Of a DNA stretch of 35,586 nucleotides, positions 8,328 to 17,259 are shown piece by piece. The notes below the pieces were generated by a model that ran no database searches, was not told the DNA's origin, and saw only the letters and a program-made list of their open reading frames with translations. The stretch's first letter is position 1. The number at the start of each line of letters is the position of its first letter. Source of the stretch: Hyphomicrobiaceae bacterium (GTDB lineage Bacteria; Pseudomonadota; Alphaproteobacteria; Rhizobiales; Hyphomicrobiaceae); contig WBUN01000051.1 in NCBI GenBank assembly GCA_008933705.1, forward strand, positions 1 through 35,586, in the 5' to 3' direction. Both the position numbers and the translations under genes were made by a program.

Positions 8328-9881
8328 ATGGCTCGGCTCATGTTGCCTTCTTCCGCTCAGGCCCGCAGATGGATGCCGCGGCTCTCGGCTGGGGTGCTGA
8401 TGCTGCTGGCTGCGCTGGTGCTGCGACCGGCCGCGGTGAGTGCAAACTGGCTCACCAAGATCGTCGGCACGGCGGAGCATGTGGGCGCGCGCACGGCGCG
8501 CCATGGCGCCGGCGCGCTCGACAACGTGGCGCAGCACGTCAAGGCGCTGCCGCCCAAGTCGGGCGCAGCCGTGCTGGCGGCGCACGCGACGCAGGTGGGG
8601 CACTGGCGCTTCGTCAACCGGGCGGGCGAAACCTTCACCGCCGGCACGCCGGACGAGCTCAAGCGCGTCGCTTCCGTCCTGCTGCCCGAGGCCGGCGCCG
8701 ACGTGAAGCTCACGCTCTACCTGACCGAGGACACGATCTTCGCGCAGCGCGCCCTGCTCAAGGACCTGCCGAAGGGCACGGACCTTCATGTTCTGGTGCG
8801 CGGCGAGAGCTATCGCATCCTCAGGAGCGGTGAGGGCGTCGCGGAGCGGCTGTTCGCGGAGATCAGGCCCAACCTGCTGGTCGAGGTCGCCGAGCGGCGG
8901 CTGTTCGAGGAGGCCGTTTGGCAGCTTGCGCGGCCGCTCAACAAGGCCAACGTGCGCGTGCTGGCGCTGGAGCCCGGCGGCCCGCCGACGCTCAGCTCGG
9001 CGCCCCGGCTCGATCCGGCAACCAAGCGGGCGCTGGTCGACACCATCGATCCGGCGAGCCTTCCTGCTGCGCTCGGCTCCGTGCGCGGACAGACGGTGGT
9101 GGTGACGGGCCGCGTCGACGGGCAGCTCCTGTACGTCAAGCCCTCGAGCGGGCCGGAGAGGAGCCTGCTGATCAAGGACCTGTTCGCGGCGGCAGAAGCG
9201 ACCGACGTCAATCTCGTGGTGCTGCAGTCCGCCTCCACCCCGCGCCAGCCCGGCGGGCGCAACTGGCTCTGGCAGAAGGTGCAGGTGAAGGGTCTCGACG
9301 AGGCGCTGCAGCGCGCCCGCGTCGCCGACTTCCTCAACGCCCTCGGCGGACCCAGCGGGCGCCTGGCGGTGACGGCGACGCCGGGCGGGGCCATGCGTAC
9401 TGTGCTCGACGTGCGGCCAGTGGCCGGTCTGCCCGGCGGGCCCGTGACGCGGCCGATCGGCGACGTGTTCTCCGAGATCATGTCGGACGTCACGGGCAAG
9501 GTCATCACGGCGTCGGTGCAGGCCAACGTGCGCAGCGCCGAGCGCCAGCAGGAGCTGGACCAGCGCATCATTCCCGGCGTGCCGGCGGCGCTGCAGACGA
9601 GCTATCTGGTGTTTCTCGTTTTCGGGCTGTTCGGCCTGCCGGTGTCGCGCGCCTGGTGGCAGCGCATCTGGCCGCGGGAGGCCGCGCAGGACTATGCGGG
9701 GCGCACGGGCTACTGGGCCGCGCGGCTTGTGCGCGGCGCAAGCTTCCTGTTCGTGTTCATGCCGCTGACGGCGCCGGTCAGTGCGCCGCTGCAGATGCTG
9801 AAGGCGATGTGGGATGCCGTGACAGCGCCGCTGCGCTGGTGGCGCTGGTTGTTCGGACGCAGCGCCTCGGCAGGCGCGTGA
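8328..9881 (+). CDS. Unknown envelope protein with signal peptide and C-terminal membrane segments
   Basis: I do not recognise the family. The 517-aa product starts with a basic stretch and a hydrophobic segment (LSAGVLMLLAALVL, about residues 19-32) ending in AVSA, consistent with a Sec signal peptide or N-terminal anchor. A largely soluble region of about 380 residues follows, mixed alpha/beta in appearance and without recognisable catalytic motifs. Two hydrophobic stretches near the end (about 425-442 with YLVFLVFGLFGLP, and 465-487 with FLFVFMPLTAPVSAP) should anchor it in the inner membrane. It starts 32 bp after the crotonase gene and may be on the same transcript, but the context does not suggest a role in fatty-acid metabolism. 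The GC-rich codon use matches its neighbours, so it is probably a resident gene. Confidence 0.75.
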   Translation: MARLMLPSSAQARRWMPRLSAGVLMLLAALVLRPAAVSANWLTKIVGTAEHVGARTARHGAGALDNVAQHVKALPPKSGAAVLAAHATQVGHWRFVNRAGETFTAGTPDELKRVASVLLPEAGADVKLTLYLTEDTIFAQRALLKDLPKGTDLHVLVRGESYRILRSGEGVAERLFAEIRPNLLVEVAERRLFEEAVWQLARPLNKANVRVLALEPGGPPTLSSAPRLDPATKRALVDTIDPASLPAALGSVRGQTVVVTGRVDGQLLYVKPSSGPERSLLIKDLFAAAEATDVNLVVLQSASTPRQPGGRNWLWQKVQVKGLDEALQRARVADFLNALGGPSGRLAVTATPGGAMRTVLDVRPVAGLPGGPVTRPIGDVFSEIMSDVTGKVITASVQANVRSAERQQELDQRIIPGVPAALQTSYLVFLVFGLFGLPVSRAWWQRIWPREAAQDYAGRTGYWAARLVRGASFLFVFMPLTAPVSAPLQMLKAMWDAVTAPLRWWRWLFGRSASAGA

Positions 9882-9894
9882 TAGATTTGTCGCC

Positions 9895-9911
9895 CCGGAC
9901 CTCGTGTCCGG
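9895..9911. repeat. Intergenic hairpin CCGGAC/GTCCGG
   Basis: CCGGAC-CTCGT-GTCCGG, a perfect 6-bp stem 13 nt after the envelope-protein stop. It may be a weak terminator or a member of a dispersed palindrome family; no U-run follows. Confidence 0.4.
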
Positions 9912-9980
9912 CATCGGCGGCGTATGGAATGCTCCAGCCCGTGCGACGGCTGGCTGACAACAAGGGCTGAGGAGACGCAG

Positions 9981-10853
9981 ATGGCAACGCTCAAGGGAAA
10001 GACGCTCTTCATCAGCGGCGCGAGCCGCGGTATCGGCCTCGCCATTGCGTTGCGGGCCGCGCGTGACGGGGCCAGCATCGCGCTCGCCGCCAAGACGGCG
10101 GAGCCCCATCCCAAGCTCGAAGGCACCATCTACACGGCGGCCGCCGAGATCGAGAAGGCCGGCGGCAAGGCGCTGCCGATCGTGTGCGACATCCGCTCCG
10201 AGGAGCAGGTGCAGGCGGCCGTCGCCAAGACGGTGGACACGTTCGGGGGCATCGACATCTGCGTCAACAACGCTAGCGCGATCTCGCTGACGCCGACGAC
10301 GGCGACCGACATGAAGCGCTACGACCTGATGCACGGCATCAACGCGCGCGGCACCTTCCTCGTCTCCAAGACCTGCATCCCGCATCTCAAGAAGGGCTCG
10401 AACCCGCACATCCTGATGCTGTCGCCGCCGCTCGACATGAACGTCAGGTGGTTCGCCCCGCACGTCGCCTACACGATGGCGAAGTTCAACATGAGCATCA
10501 TCGCGCTCGGGCTTTCGGGCGAGCTGAAGGCCGACGGCATCGCCGCCAACGCGCTGTGGCCGCGCACGACGATCGCCACCGCCGCCGTGCGCAACCTGCT
10601 CGGCGGAGACGAGCTGATGCGGCGCAGCCGGACCCCCGAGATCATGGGCGATGCCGCGCACCTGATCCTGACGCAGGATGCCAGGACCTTCACGGGGCGC
10701 TTCTGCATCGACGACACCCTGCTCTACGAGCACGGCGTGCGCGACTTCGACAAATACCGCGTCGATCCCTCCGTGGAGCTGGCGCCGGACTTCTTCGTGC
10801 CCGACAGCATTCCACCGCCGCCCGGTGTGGCGCTGGCCGCCCGCACGCGGTGA
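9981..10853 (+). CDS. SDR-family oxidoreductase (HSDL2-like)
   Basis: A classical short-chain dehydrogenase/reductase of 290 aa. The cofactor loop is SGASRGIGLAIAL near the N-terminus, followed by a long loop containing AAKTAEPHPKLEGT, typical of the HSDL2/SDR13C-like group. It also has the NNAS motif, an active-site Ser in LMLSPPL, and the catalytic YTMAK (Y-x-x-x-K). NAD(P)(H)-dependent oxidation or reduction of a hydroxy/keto compound is expected; the substrate is unknown. GAGGAG precedes the ATG by about 6 nt. Only 7 bp separate it from the enolase-superfamily gene, so these form an operon, probably also with the TctC gene downstream. Confidence 0.9.
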   Translation: MATLKGKTLFISGASRGIGLAIALRAARDGASIALAAKTAEPHPKLEGTIYTAAAEIEKAGGKALPIVCDIRSEEQVQAAVAKTVDTFGGIDICVNNASAISLTPTTATDMKRYDLMHGINARGTFLVSKTCIPHLKKGSNPHILMLSPPLDMNVRWFAPHVAYTMAKFNMSIIALGLSGELKADGIAANALWPRTTIATAAVRNLLGGDELMRRSRTPEIMGDAAHLILTQDARTFTGRFCIDDTLLYEHGVRDFDKYRVDPSVELAPDFFVPDSIPPPPGVALAARTR

Positions 10854-10860
10854 GGCAGCC

Positions 10861-11970
10861 ATGACAGCCAGCATCGAAGTCACCGGCATCCGCATCCGCC
10901 CGGCGCTGGTGCCGGTGAAGCGCACGCTCGCCACGCGGGTCGGCACGTTCACGCGCGCGCCGATGCTGCTGATCGATGTCGAGCTCAAGGGCGGCGGTGC
11001 CGGCCGCGTGCTCGGCATGACATTCATTCCGCTCGGGCAGAAGCTGGTGCCGACCGTTCTCGAGGAGCTTGTGGCCGGCATCAGGGGACGCCCCATCGCG
11101 CGCGAGGAGCTGGGCGAGGTGCACGACGCGGGCCAGAAGCGGCTCACGCATCTGGGGCACGAGGGCGTCACGCAGATGGCGCTGTCGCTGTTCGACATGG
11201 CGCTTCACGACGCCATGGCGCGGGCGGCCGGCGTGCCGCTCTACCGGCTGCTCGGCGGCAGGCCGGACCCTATCCCCACCTACAACAGCTGCGGTCTCGG
11301 CATCATGGAGCCCGTGCAGGCGGCGCACGAGGCCAGGGAGCTCGTCGCCGAGCACGGGGGGTTTGCGCATGTGAAGCTGCGCATGGGCCGCGCGCATGCC
11401 GCCGACGAGGTTGCGGCCTACAAGGCCGTGCGCAGCGCCGTTGGGCCGGACGTGCTGATCTCTGTCGACTTCAATCAGGGCCTGACCGCGGCAGCCGCGC
11501 TCGAGACCTGCCGCGCCATCGACGGTCTCGGGCTTGCCTGGATCGAGGAGCCCGTCGCCTACGACGACTACGACACCCAGGTGCGGCTGGCGACCAAGCT
11601 CGCCACGCCGATCCAGATCGGCGAGAACTGGTGGAGCTGGCGCGTCGGCAAGGCCGCCATCGAGATGGGTGCGTGCGACTACATCATGCCCGACCTGATG
11701 CGCATCGGCGGCGCCACCGGCTGGATGCGGCTTGCCCGCATCGCCGAGGCGCGCGCCGTGCCGTTCTCCTCGCACCTGTCGCCCGATTTCTCTGCACACG
11801 TTCTGGCGGCGACGCCGACGCGGCACTGGCTGGAATACATGGACTGGGGCCAGGACCTGATGGTGGACCCGCTGGTGCCCGCAAGAGGCATGACCACGCC
11901 GCGCGAAGCGCCGGGCACGGGCGTGGAGTGGAACGAGAAGATGGTGGAGAAGTGTCTCGTGCGGGGCTGA
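10861..11970 (+). CDS. Mandelate racemase/muconate lactonizing enzyme family protein
   Basis: A 369-aa member of the enolase superfamily. Metal ligands are placed as expected: Asp203 in SVDFNQG, Glu229 in WIEEP and Glu255 in IGENWW. The Asp278 (MPDLMRIGG) and His305 (SSHLSPD) pair corresponds to the His-Asp dyad of the mandelate racemase subgroup. On the other face, Lys172-Leu-Arg174 stands where mandelate racemase has K-x-K, so the second Lys is Arg. This suggests an acid-sugar dehydratase or racemase that differs from mandelate racemase itself. It abstracts the alpha-proton of a carboxylate using Mg2+. The adjacent SDR and TctC genes suggest a small carboxylate uptake and catabolism cluster. 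Confidence 0.9.
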   Translation: MTASIEVTGIRIRPALVPVKRTLATRVGTFTRAPMLLIDVELKGGGAGRVLGMTFIPLGQKLVPTVLEELVAGIRGRPIAREELGEVHDAGQKRLTHLGHEGVTQMALSLFDMALHDAMARAAGVPLYRLLGGRPDPIPTYNSCGLGIMEPVQAAHEARELVAEHGGFAHVKLRMGRAHAADEVAAYKAVRSAVGPDVLISVDFNQGLTAAAALETCRAIDGLGLAWIEEPVAYDDYDTQVRLATKLATPIQIGENWWSWRVGKAAIEMGACDYIMPDLMRIGGATGWMRLARIAEARAVPFSSHLSPDFSAHVLAATPTRHWLEYMDWGQDLMVDPLVPARGMTTPREAPGTGVEWNEKMVEKCLVRG

Positions 11971-12037
11971 GCGCTGATCGAGCCCGATTGCAGAGTGCCA
12001 CACACAAAACGTGCCTTGAAGCACAAGGGAGGACGCA

Positions 12038-13060
12038 ATGCCGATCGATCGCCGGACCTACACCCGCCGCAGCGTGCTGCGCGGCGCAGCCAGCCTGCCT
12101 CTCGCATCGGCCGCAGGGGTGCTCTCCACGCCGGCCGTCTTCGCGCAAGAGGCCTGGCCGAAGGGCAACATCACCATGATCGTTCCCTTCCCGCCGGGCG
12201 GCCAGGCGGACCTTGCTGCGCGCCCGGTGGCGGATGCGCTGCAGCGCATTCTCAAGGCTACGGTGGTGGTGGAGAACCGCTCGGGCGCCGGCGGCGCGGT
12301 CGGCAACGCGGCAGCCGCCAAGGCTGCGCCCGACGGGCAGACGCTGCTGATGACGCTTTCCTCGCTGGCGGTGCTGCCGGTGGCGGCGCGCCTGGCCGAG
12401 CGTCCGCCGCTCTACGAGACCAACCAGCTGCGCCCCATCGCGCGCGTGCTGGCGGACCCGACGCTCCTCGCCGTGCCGGCATCCGCGCCGTGGAAGAGCG
12501 TCAAGGATCTGGTCGAGGACGTCAAGAAGCGCCCGGGCACCATTCCTTACGGCACGTCGGGGCCCTACGGCACGCTGCACGTCGCCATGGAGATGTTCTC
12601 CGCCGCGGCCGGCATCAAGATGAATGCAGTGCATTATCGCGGGGCGGGGCCTGCCCTGAACGACCTGCTGGCCGGCCAGATCCAGGCGATGGCGTCGGCG
12701 CCCGGCACGCTCAAGCAGCACGTCGATGCGGGCAAGCTGCGCGTGCTGGCGAACTGGGGCGCCAAGCGCGTTCCGGGCTTTACCGACCTGCCGACATTCA
12801 TGGAGCTCGGCTACAAGGACGTGGAGTTCTACATCTGGGCTGGCCTGTTCGTGCCGTCAGCGACGCCGGAGCCGGTCGTGGCGCGCCTGCGCGAGGCGAT
12901 GCGCGAGGCCATGGCCAGCAAGGACGTGGTGGCCGTGTTCGAGAAGGCTGGCAGCCCGCCCGCCTACCAGGATGCGCCGGCATTTGCCGCCTTCGTCGAG
13001 GCCGACAGCGCCCGCCTCATTGCCGCCGTGCAGAAGATCGGCAAGGTCGCCGACAAGTGA
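12038..13060 (+). CDS. Tripartite tricarboxylate transporter substrate-binding protein (Bug/TctC family)
   Basis: A 340-aa periplasmic binding protein. The N-terminus has a twin-arginine-like motif (TRRSVLRG) and a hydrophobic stretch ending at VFAQEA, so export by Tat or Sec is expected. The Bug-family signature follows: ITMIVPFPPGGQADL, then VVENRSGAGGAVGNAAAAKA, HYRGAGPALNDLLAGQI and PGFTDLPTFMELGY. Bug proteins bind carboxylates and deliver them to TctAB permeases; no TctA or TctB lies in this window, so it is an orphan, which is common for this family. GGGAGGA precedes the ATG. It follows the SDR/enolase pair by 67 bp and may present their substrate. Confidence 0.92.
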   Translation: MPIDRRTYTRRSVLRGAASLPLASAAGVLSTPAVFAQEAWPKGNITMIVPFPPGGQADLAARPVADALQRILKATVVVENRSGAGGAVGNAAAAKAAPDGQTLLMTLSSLAVLPVAARLAERPPLYETNQLRPIARVLADPTLLAVPASAPWKSVKDLVEDVKKRPGTIPYGTSGPYGTLHVAMEMFSAAAGIKMNAVHYRGAGPALNDLLAGQIQAMASAPGTLKQHVDAGKLRVLANWGAKRVPGFTDLPTFMELGYKDVEFYIWAGLFVPSATPEPVVARLREAMREAMASKDVVAVFEKAGSPPAYQDAPAFAAFVEADSARLIAAVQKIGKVADK

Positions 13061-13076
13061 GCGGACGCGCGCTTCC

Positions 13077-14297
13077 TCAGAGAAGCACGTTGGGCAGCAC
13101 CGCAAGGAGGCCCGCGCCCGCCGCGCTCAGGACCACGACGAGCCAGGGCGTGACCTGCCACATGTAGAGCAGCAGGAAGGCCGTGATTGCGAGCGCAAAG
13201 TCCTTGGCGTTGGTGATGCCGGCCGTCCACACCGGATGATAGAGCGCGGCCAGCAGCAGGCCGACGACGGCGGCGTTGACGCCACGCAGAGCCGACTGCG
13301 CGGCCGGCGCGCTGCGGATCGCCTCCCAGAATGGCAGCGCCCCGATCACCAGCAGCAACGAAGGCAGAAAGACGGCGATCAGACACAGGGCGGCCGTGCC
13401 CCATCCGCCGATCACCGCTCCGAGATAGGCAGCGAACGTGAACAGCGGGCCCGGCACCGCCTGGGCGGCGCCGTAGCCGGCCAGGAACTGGTCGTTCGTG
13501 ACCCAGCCGTTGGGTACGACCTCGGCCTGCAGCAGGGGCAGCACGACGTGGCCGCCGCCGAACACCAGGGAGCCGGCACGGTAGAAGGCGTCGAAAAGGT
13601 CGATCGGCCGGCTCATCGTTGCCGACGCCAGCACGGGAAGGCCGATGAGCAGACCGAAGAAGGCCACAAGCGCCAGCGCACCGGCGACGCGCCCGACCGG
13701 CAGCGGCAATGAGACGTGGTCGGTCGGAGCGGGCCCGCGCAGCAGGGCGAAGCCGACAACGGCTCCGAGCGCGATGGCGCCGACCTGGCCCCAGGCGGTC
13801 GGGATGAACAGCGCAATGGCAGCGGCGGCAACGGCGAGGGTGGCCCGCGCCTTGTCGGGTGCGAGCGAGCGCATCATGCCGAGCACCGCCTGCGCCACCA
13901 CCGCCACGGCTGCGACCTTGAGCCCGTGCAGCCAGGCGCTGCCGAGCGCATCGCCGAGCGCGGCAAGGCCGAACGCGAACAGCGCCAGCGCGATGGCCGA
14001 GGGCAACGTGAAGCCGACCCAGGCTGCCAAGGCACCGAGGTAGCCCGCGCGCGACAGCCCGAGCGCGAGGCCGACCTGGCTGCTGGCGGGGCCGGGCAGG
14101 AACTGGCACAGGGCGACGAGGTCGGCGTAGGCGCGCTCGTCCAGCCATTTGCGGCGGGCGACGAACTCCTCGCGGAAGTAGCCAAGATGGGCAACGGGGC
14201 CGCCGAACGAGGTCAGCCCCAGCCGCAAGAAGACCAGGAAAACGTGGGCGACATCCGTGCGCTCGATGCTGCGATCTGCGGCAACTTCGTCCATCAT
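13077..14297 (-). CDS. chrA: Chromate transporter, long (two-domain) ChrA family
   Basis: A membrane protein of 406 aa with two homologous CHR halves. The N-terminal half has FLRLGLTSFGGPVAHLGYFREEF and LPGPASSQVG; the second half has YRAGSLVFGGGHVVLPLL and QAVPGPLFTFAAYLG, the matching motifs of the internal repeat. About ten hydrophobic segments are present. Long ChrA proteins export chromate, or transport sulfate, across the inner membrane. The ATG at 14297 has AAGGCGG upstream and is preferred; an in-frame ATG at 14342 lacks a ribosome site. The gene is divergent from nnrS, and the FNR-type box between them lies 55 bp upstream of this start. Confidence 0.92.
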   Translation of the reverse strand: MMDEVAADRSIERTDVAHVFLVFLRLGLTSFGGPVAHLGYFREEFVARRKWLDERAYADLVALCQFLPGPASSQVGLALGLSRAGYLGALAAWVGFTLPSAIALALFAFGLAALGDALGSAWLHGLKVAAVAVVAQAVLGMMRSLAPDKARATLAVAAAAIALFIPTAWGQVGAIALGAVVGFALLRGPAPTDHVSLPLPVGRVAGALALVAFFGLLIGLPVLASATMSRPIDLFDAFYRAGSLVFGGGHVVLPLLQAEVVPNGWVTNDQFLAGYGAAQAVPGPLFTFAAYLGAVIGGWGTAALCLIAVFLPSLLLVIGALPFWEAIRSAPAAQSALRGVNAAVVGLLLAALYHPVWTAGITNAKDFALAITAFLLLYMWQVTPWLVVVLSAAGAGLLAVLPNVLL

Positions 14298-14351
14298 CGC
14301 ATCCGCCTTTGCATTGCCTGCGGGATCCTGCTTCTCTCCCATATACGACTG

Positions 14352-14365
14352 TTGATCCGCATCAA
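14352..14365. promoter_or_regulatory. FNR/NnrR-type binding box
   Basis: TTGATCCGCATCAA matches the FNR/Anr/FixK consensus TTGAT-N4-ATCAA in all ten fixed positions. Its centre is about 71 bp before the nnrS ATG, so a start site 41 bp downstream of the centre would give a 5' leader of about 30 nt, the usual class II activator geometry. This supports induction of nnrS by low oxygen or nitric oxide. The divergent chrA gene could share it. Confidence 0.8.
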
Positions 14366-14429
14366 TGCGAAATTGCACATATCCGTCGTGTGTGGCGCTT
14401 CCCAGCGCAGTGGTTGTGAGGCCGGTCCG

Positions 14430-15638
14430 ATGAATGCGAGCAGAGCAGCGTCCCAGCCGGCATCGACCGCCGGGCAGATGCGTGCCTATGCCGGGCCGGC
14501 GATCCTCAGCTACGGCTTCCGCCCGTTCTTTCTTGCGGGCGCGGTTTGGGCGGCGACCGCGGTCGCGCTCTGGCTGCCGATGCTCGCCGGGCGGCTGACG
14601 CTGCCGACCCTGTTCGCGCCGATCGAGTGGCACGTGCACGAGCTGATCTACGGCTACGTGCCGGCCATCGTTGCCGGCTTCCTGCTGACGGCGGTGCCGA
14701 ACTGGACGGGGCGGCTGCCGGTGATCGGCACGCCCCTGCTCGCCCTGTTCCTGACGTGGGTCGCCGGCCGGCTTGCCATCCTCGTCTCGGCCTGGATCGG
14801 AGCGGGCGCGGCGGCGGCTGTCGACCTCCTGTTCCTGCCGGTGCTTGCGGCCGTCATCGCGCGGGAGATCGTCGCGGGCGACAACACGCGCAACCTCAAG
14901 GTGCTGGCGATGGTGGCGCTGCTCTTCGCCGGCAACGCGACGTTCCACGTCGAGGCCGCCTTCGGCACGGGCAACGGTTACGGCGTGCGTATCGGCATCG
15001 GCGCGGCGGTCCTGCTGATCACCCTGATCGGCGGGCGCATCGTCCCGAGCTTCACGCGCAACTGGCTGGCACGGCAGGGCCCGGGGCGTCTGCCCGAGCC
15101 GTTCGGCCGCTTCGACGCTGCGGTCATGGTTGCCAACGGCGTGACGCTGGCGAGCTGGGTCGCAGCTCCGCAGCATGCAGCGACGGCCCTGCTGGCTGTC
15201 GCCGCGGGCGGGCTCAACGCCGTCCGCCTGGGGCGCTGGGCGGGCGACCGGACGGCGGCCGAGCCGCTGGTGCTCGTCCTGCATGTCGCCTACGCGTTCG
15301 TGCCGATCGGCTTCGGGTTGCTCGCGCTCGGCATCGCCGCGCCAACCTTGATTGCCCCCTCCGGTGCGCTGCATAGCTGGACCGCCGGCGCCATCGGCCT
15401 CATGACGCTGGCGGTGATGACGCGGGCAAGTCTCGGCCATACCGGCCGCCCGCTCACGGCCACGCCGTCGATCCAGCTCATCTACATTGCGGCGCTGACG
15501 GCCGCGCTGGCGCGCATCCTTGCCGCCTTCGACATCGCGCGGGAGGCGATGCTGCACCTGTCGGCGACGGCGTGGGTGCTGGCCTTCGCCGGTTTCGCCG
15601 TCGTCTACGCCCCCCTCCTCATGCGGCGCAGGCCGTAG
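14430..15638 (+). CDS. nnrS: NnrS family protein
   Basis: A polytopic membrane protein of 402 aa with about twelve hydrophobic helices. It has the family's start (AILSYGFRPFFLAGA), the WHVHELIYGY motif with likely haem- or copper-binding His residues, VPNWTGRLP, GGRIVPSFTRNWL, and MTRASLGHTGRPL near the end. NnrS proteins are haem- and copper-containing membrane proteins that protect cells from nitric oxide, and their genes are normally under NnrR/FNR control. Here the box at 14352-14365 agrees with that. The length is typical and no denitrification genes are in the window. Confidence 0.93.
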   Translation: MNASRAASQPASTAGQMRAYAGPAILSYGFRPFFLAGAVWAATAVALWLPMLAGRLTLPTLFAPIEWHVHELIYGYVPAIVAGFLLTAVPNWTGRLPVIGTPLLALFLTWVAGRLAILVSAWIGAGAAAAVDLLFLPVLAAVIAREIVAGDNTRNLKVLAMVALLFAGNATFHVEAAFGTGNGYGVRIGIGAAVLLITLIGGRIVPSFTRNWLARQGPGRLPEPFGRFDAAVMVANGVTLASWVAAPQHAATALLAVAAGGLNAVRLGRWAGDRTAAEPLVLVLHVAYAFVPIGFGLLALGIAAPTLIAPSGALHSWTAGAIGLMTLAVMTRASLGHTGRPLTATPSIQLIYIAALTAALARILAAFDIAREAMLHLSATAWVLAFAGFAVVYAPLLMRRRP

Positions 15639-15824
15639 GCGGGCGGGAAAGGCGTGCGCGCTTGCCGTCTCGAGCGTGGATCGGCGTGCCTCTTGTTGTG
15701 CGCAGGCCGGACGGCGGCTACCCTGTTCATTGAGCTTGCCTTTTGAACCTTGCCCCTGAGCGCCGCGGCGAGGGTAGGAACCTGCCGCGGCCCGCACGCC
15801 AACACCCACCATGACGACGGTGCA

Positions 15825-16775
15825 ATGACCACACTCCTCCTCACCCACCCCTGCTTTGTCGAGCACGATACCGGCTACGGCCATCCGGAGCGGCCCGACC
15901 GCATGCGGGCGATCGACAAGGTGCTGAGCCACGAGATGTTCAACGGCCTGAAGCGGGAGGAGGCGCCGCTCAGGGACGACGTGGAGGAGTGGATCGCCCT
16001 CGCCCATCCCCGCGCATACATCGAGTGGGTCAAGAGCGCGCGACCGGCGGAGGGCGAGGAGCCGGTCCGGCTCGATCCCGATACGGTGCTGTCGCCCAAG
16101 TCGTGGGAGCCGGCCCTGCGCGCGGTCGGCGCCGGCCTCGCTGCCGTCGACGCCGTCATCGAGCATCGCGCCGGCATCAGGAATGCCTTCGCCCAGGTGC
16201 GCCCGTGCGGGCACCACGCCGAGCGCGAGCGGGCGATGGGCTTCTGCATCTTCAACAACGTGGCGATCGCCAGCCTCTATGCGCGCAAGAAGCACGGCGC
16301 CGAGCGCATTGCCGTCGTCGATTTCGACGTCCACCACGGCAACGGCACGCAGGACATCTTCTGGAACGACAAGGATCTTTTCTTTGCCTCCACGCACCAG
16401 ATGCCGCTCTATCCGGGCACGGGGGCGCTTTCCGAGACCGGTGTGGGCAACATCTGGAACGCGCCGCTGAGGCCCGGCGACGGCGGCGACCCGTTCAAGG
16501 AGGCGTTCGAATCACGCATCCTGCCGTCGCTGCGCAACTTCGGGCCCGACCTCGTGCTCATCTCGGCCGGCTTCGACGCCCACCAGGACGATCCGCTCGC
16601 CAATCTGCGCCTGCAGGAGCCCGATTTCGCCTGGGCCACGGCCAAGATAGCCGAGGTGGCCGAGAAGCACGCCAACGGGCGGCTGGTGTCGATGCTCGAA
16701 GGGGGCTACAACCTCACCGCGCTGGCGAGATCGGTGGGCGTGCACGTCAGGGCGCTGATGGATGCCGCAGCCTGA
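15825..16775 (+). CDS. Histone deacetylase-like / acetylpolyamine amidohydrolase family protein
   Basis: A 316-aa zinc amidohydrolase of the arginase/deacetylase fold. Visible elements: [11 protein letters not shown] near the N-terminus, [15 protein letters not shown] with the catalytic His130-His131 pair, the zinc ligands Asp168 and His170 in [11 protein letters not shown], Asp251 in SAGFDAH, and a terminal GGYN. Bacterial class II homologues deacetylate acetylpolyamines or other small N-acetyl compounds; the true substrate is unknown. The Cys in PCGHH replaces the more usual Pro. The ATG at 15825 was chosen because similarity starts there. xseB follows after 71 bp, an arrangement repeatedly seen in alphaproteobacteria. 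Confidence 0.92.
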   Translation: MTTLLLTHPCFVEHDTGYGHPERPDRMRAIDKVLSHEMFNGLKREEAPLRDDVEEWIALAHPRAYIEWVKSARPAEGEEPVRLDPDTVLSPKSWEPALRAVGAGLAAVDAVIEHRAGIRNAFAQVRPCGHHAERERAMGFCIFNNVAIASLYARKKHGAERIAVVDFDVHHGNGTQDIFWNDKDLFFASTHQMPLYPGTGALSETGVGNIWNAPLRPGDGGDPFKEAFESRILPSLRNFGPDLVLISAGFDAHQDDPLANLRLQEPDFAWATAKIAEVAEKHANGRLVSMLEGGYNLTALARSVGVHVRALMDAAA

Positions 16776-16846
16776 AGGGCGATCGTCCGGAGCCCGCGCT
16801 TCGGAGCGCGCCGGCCCGGCAAAACGGTCAATGCGAGACGGTGGAC

Positions 16847-17113
16847 ATGAACATGGCGAAGCCTGCCGCGAAGCACCCCGACATCAAGGACCTGTCGTTC
16901 GAGAAGGCGCTGAAGGAGCTGGAGAGCATCGTCGGGCGGCTGGAGCGGGGGGATGTCGAGCTCGAGGAGAGCATCAACATCTACGAGCGTGGCGAGGCGC
17001 TGAAGGAGCATTGTGACCGGCTGCTCAAGCAGGCCGAGGCCAAGGTGGAGAAGATCACGCTGGGCCCCAACGGGGAGCCGGCCGGAACCGAGCCCTTCAA
17101 GGCACAGGAATAG
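16847..17113 (+). CDS. xseB: Exodeoxyribonuclease VII small subunit
   Basis: An 88-aa helical protein with the XseB pattern: [20 protein letters not shown], then [18 protein letters not shown]. XseB wraps around the large catalytic subunit XseA in exonuclease VII, which degrades single-stranded DNA in both directions. xseA is not in this window. The ATG at 16847 is preferred; a GTG two codons earlier is possible. It lies between the deacetylase and dxs, the standard neighbourhood in alphaproteobacteria. Confidence 0.95.
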   Translation: MNMAKPAAKHPDIKDLSFEKALKELESIVGRLERGDVELEESINIYERGEALKEHCDRLLKQAEAKVEKITLGPNGEPAGTEPFKAQE

Positions 17114-17160
17114 GGGCCGAAAGTCGACCTCGACGCTTGGTCTTTCCCGTCCCACAGTGT

Positions 17161-17195
17161 CATAGAGTATAGAAGTATAGTCGGACGGTTGTCCG
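17161..17195 (+). promoter_or_regulatory. AT-rich patch and small hairpin before dxs (possible promoter)
   Basis: The gap between xseB and dxs has an AT-rich stretch unusual for this sequence, including TATAGT at 17176-17181 as a possible -10 box. No convincing -35 box is found at the right spacing. CGGAC-GGTT-GTCCG follows at 17182-17195. Confidence 0.25.
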
Positions 17196-17259
17196 GCCCC
17201 CGGCGGAGCCGCGCCGGGACAGGCCTTCGGCGGCCGCAGCCTGCGGCGACAGCATTGGA

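Noticed and set aside
8193-11198. 1001-codon minus-strand open frame
   Set aside because: Antisense to the crotonase, envelope-protein, SDR and enolase-family genes; low-complexity, His/Arg-rich composition typical of a shadow frame.
13077-16397. Open frame of 1106 codons on the minus strand spanning nnrS and the deacetylase
   Set aside because: Only its last 407 codons (chrA) show protein-like motifs. The rest is antisense to nnrS, which has clear family motifs, and is open only because of the high GC content.
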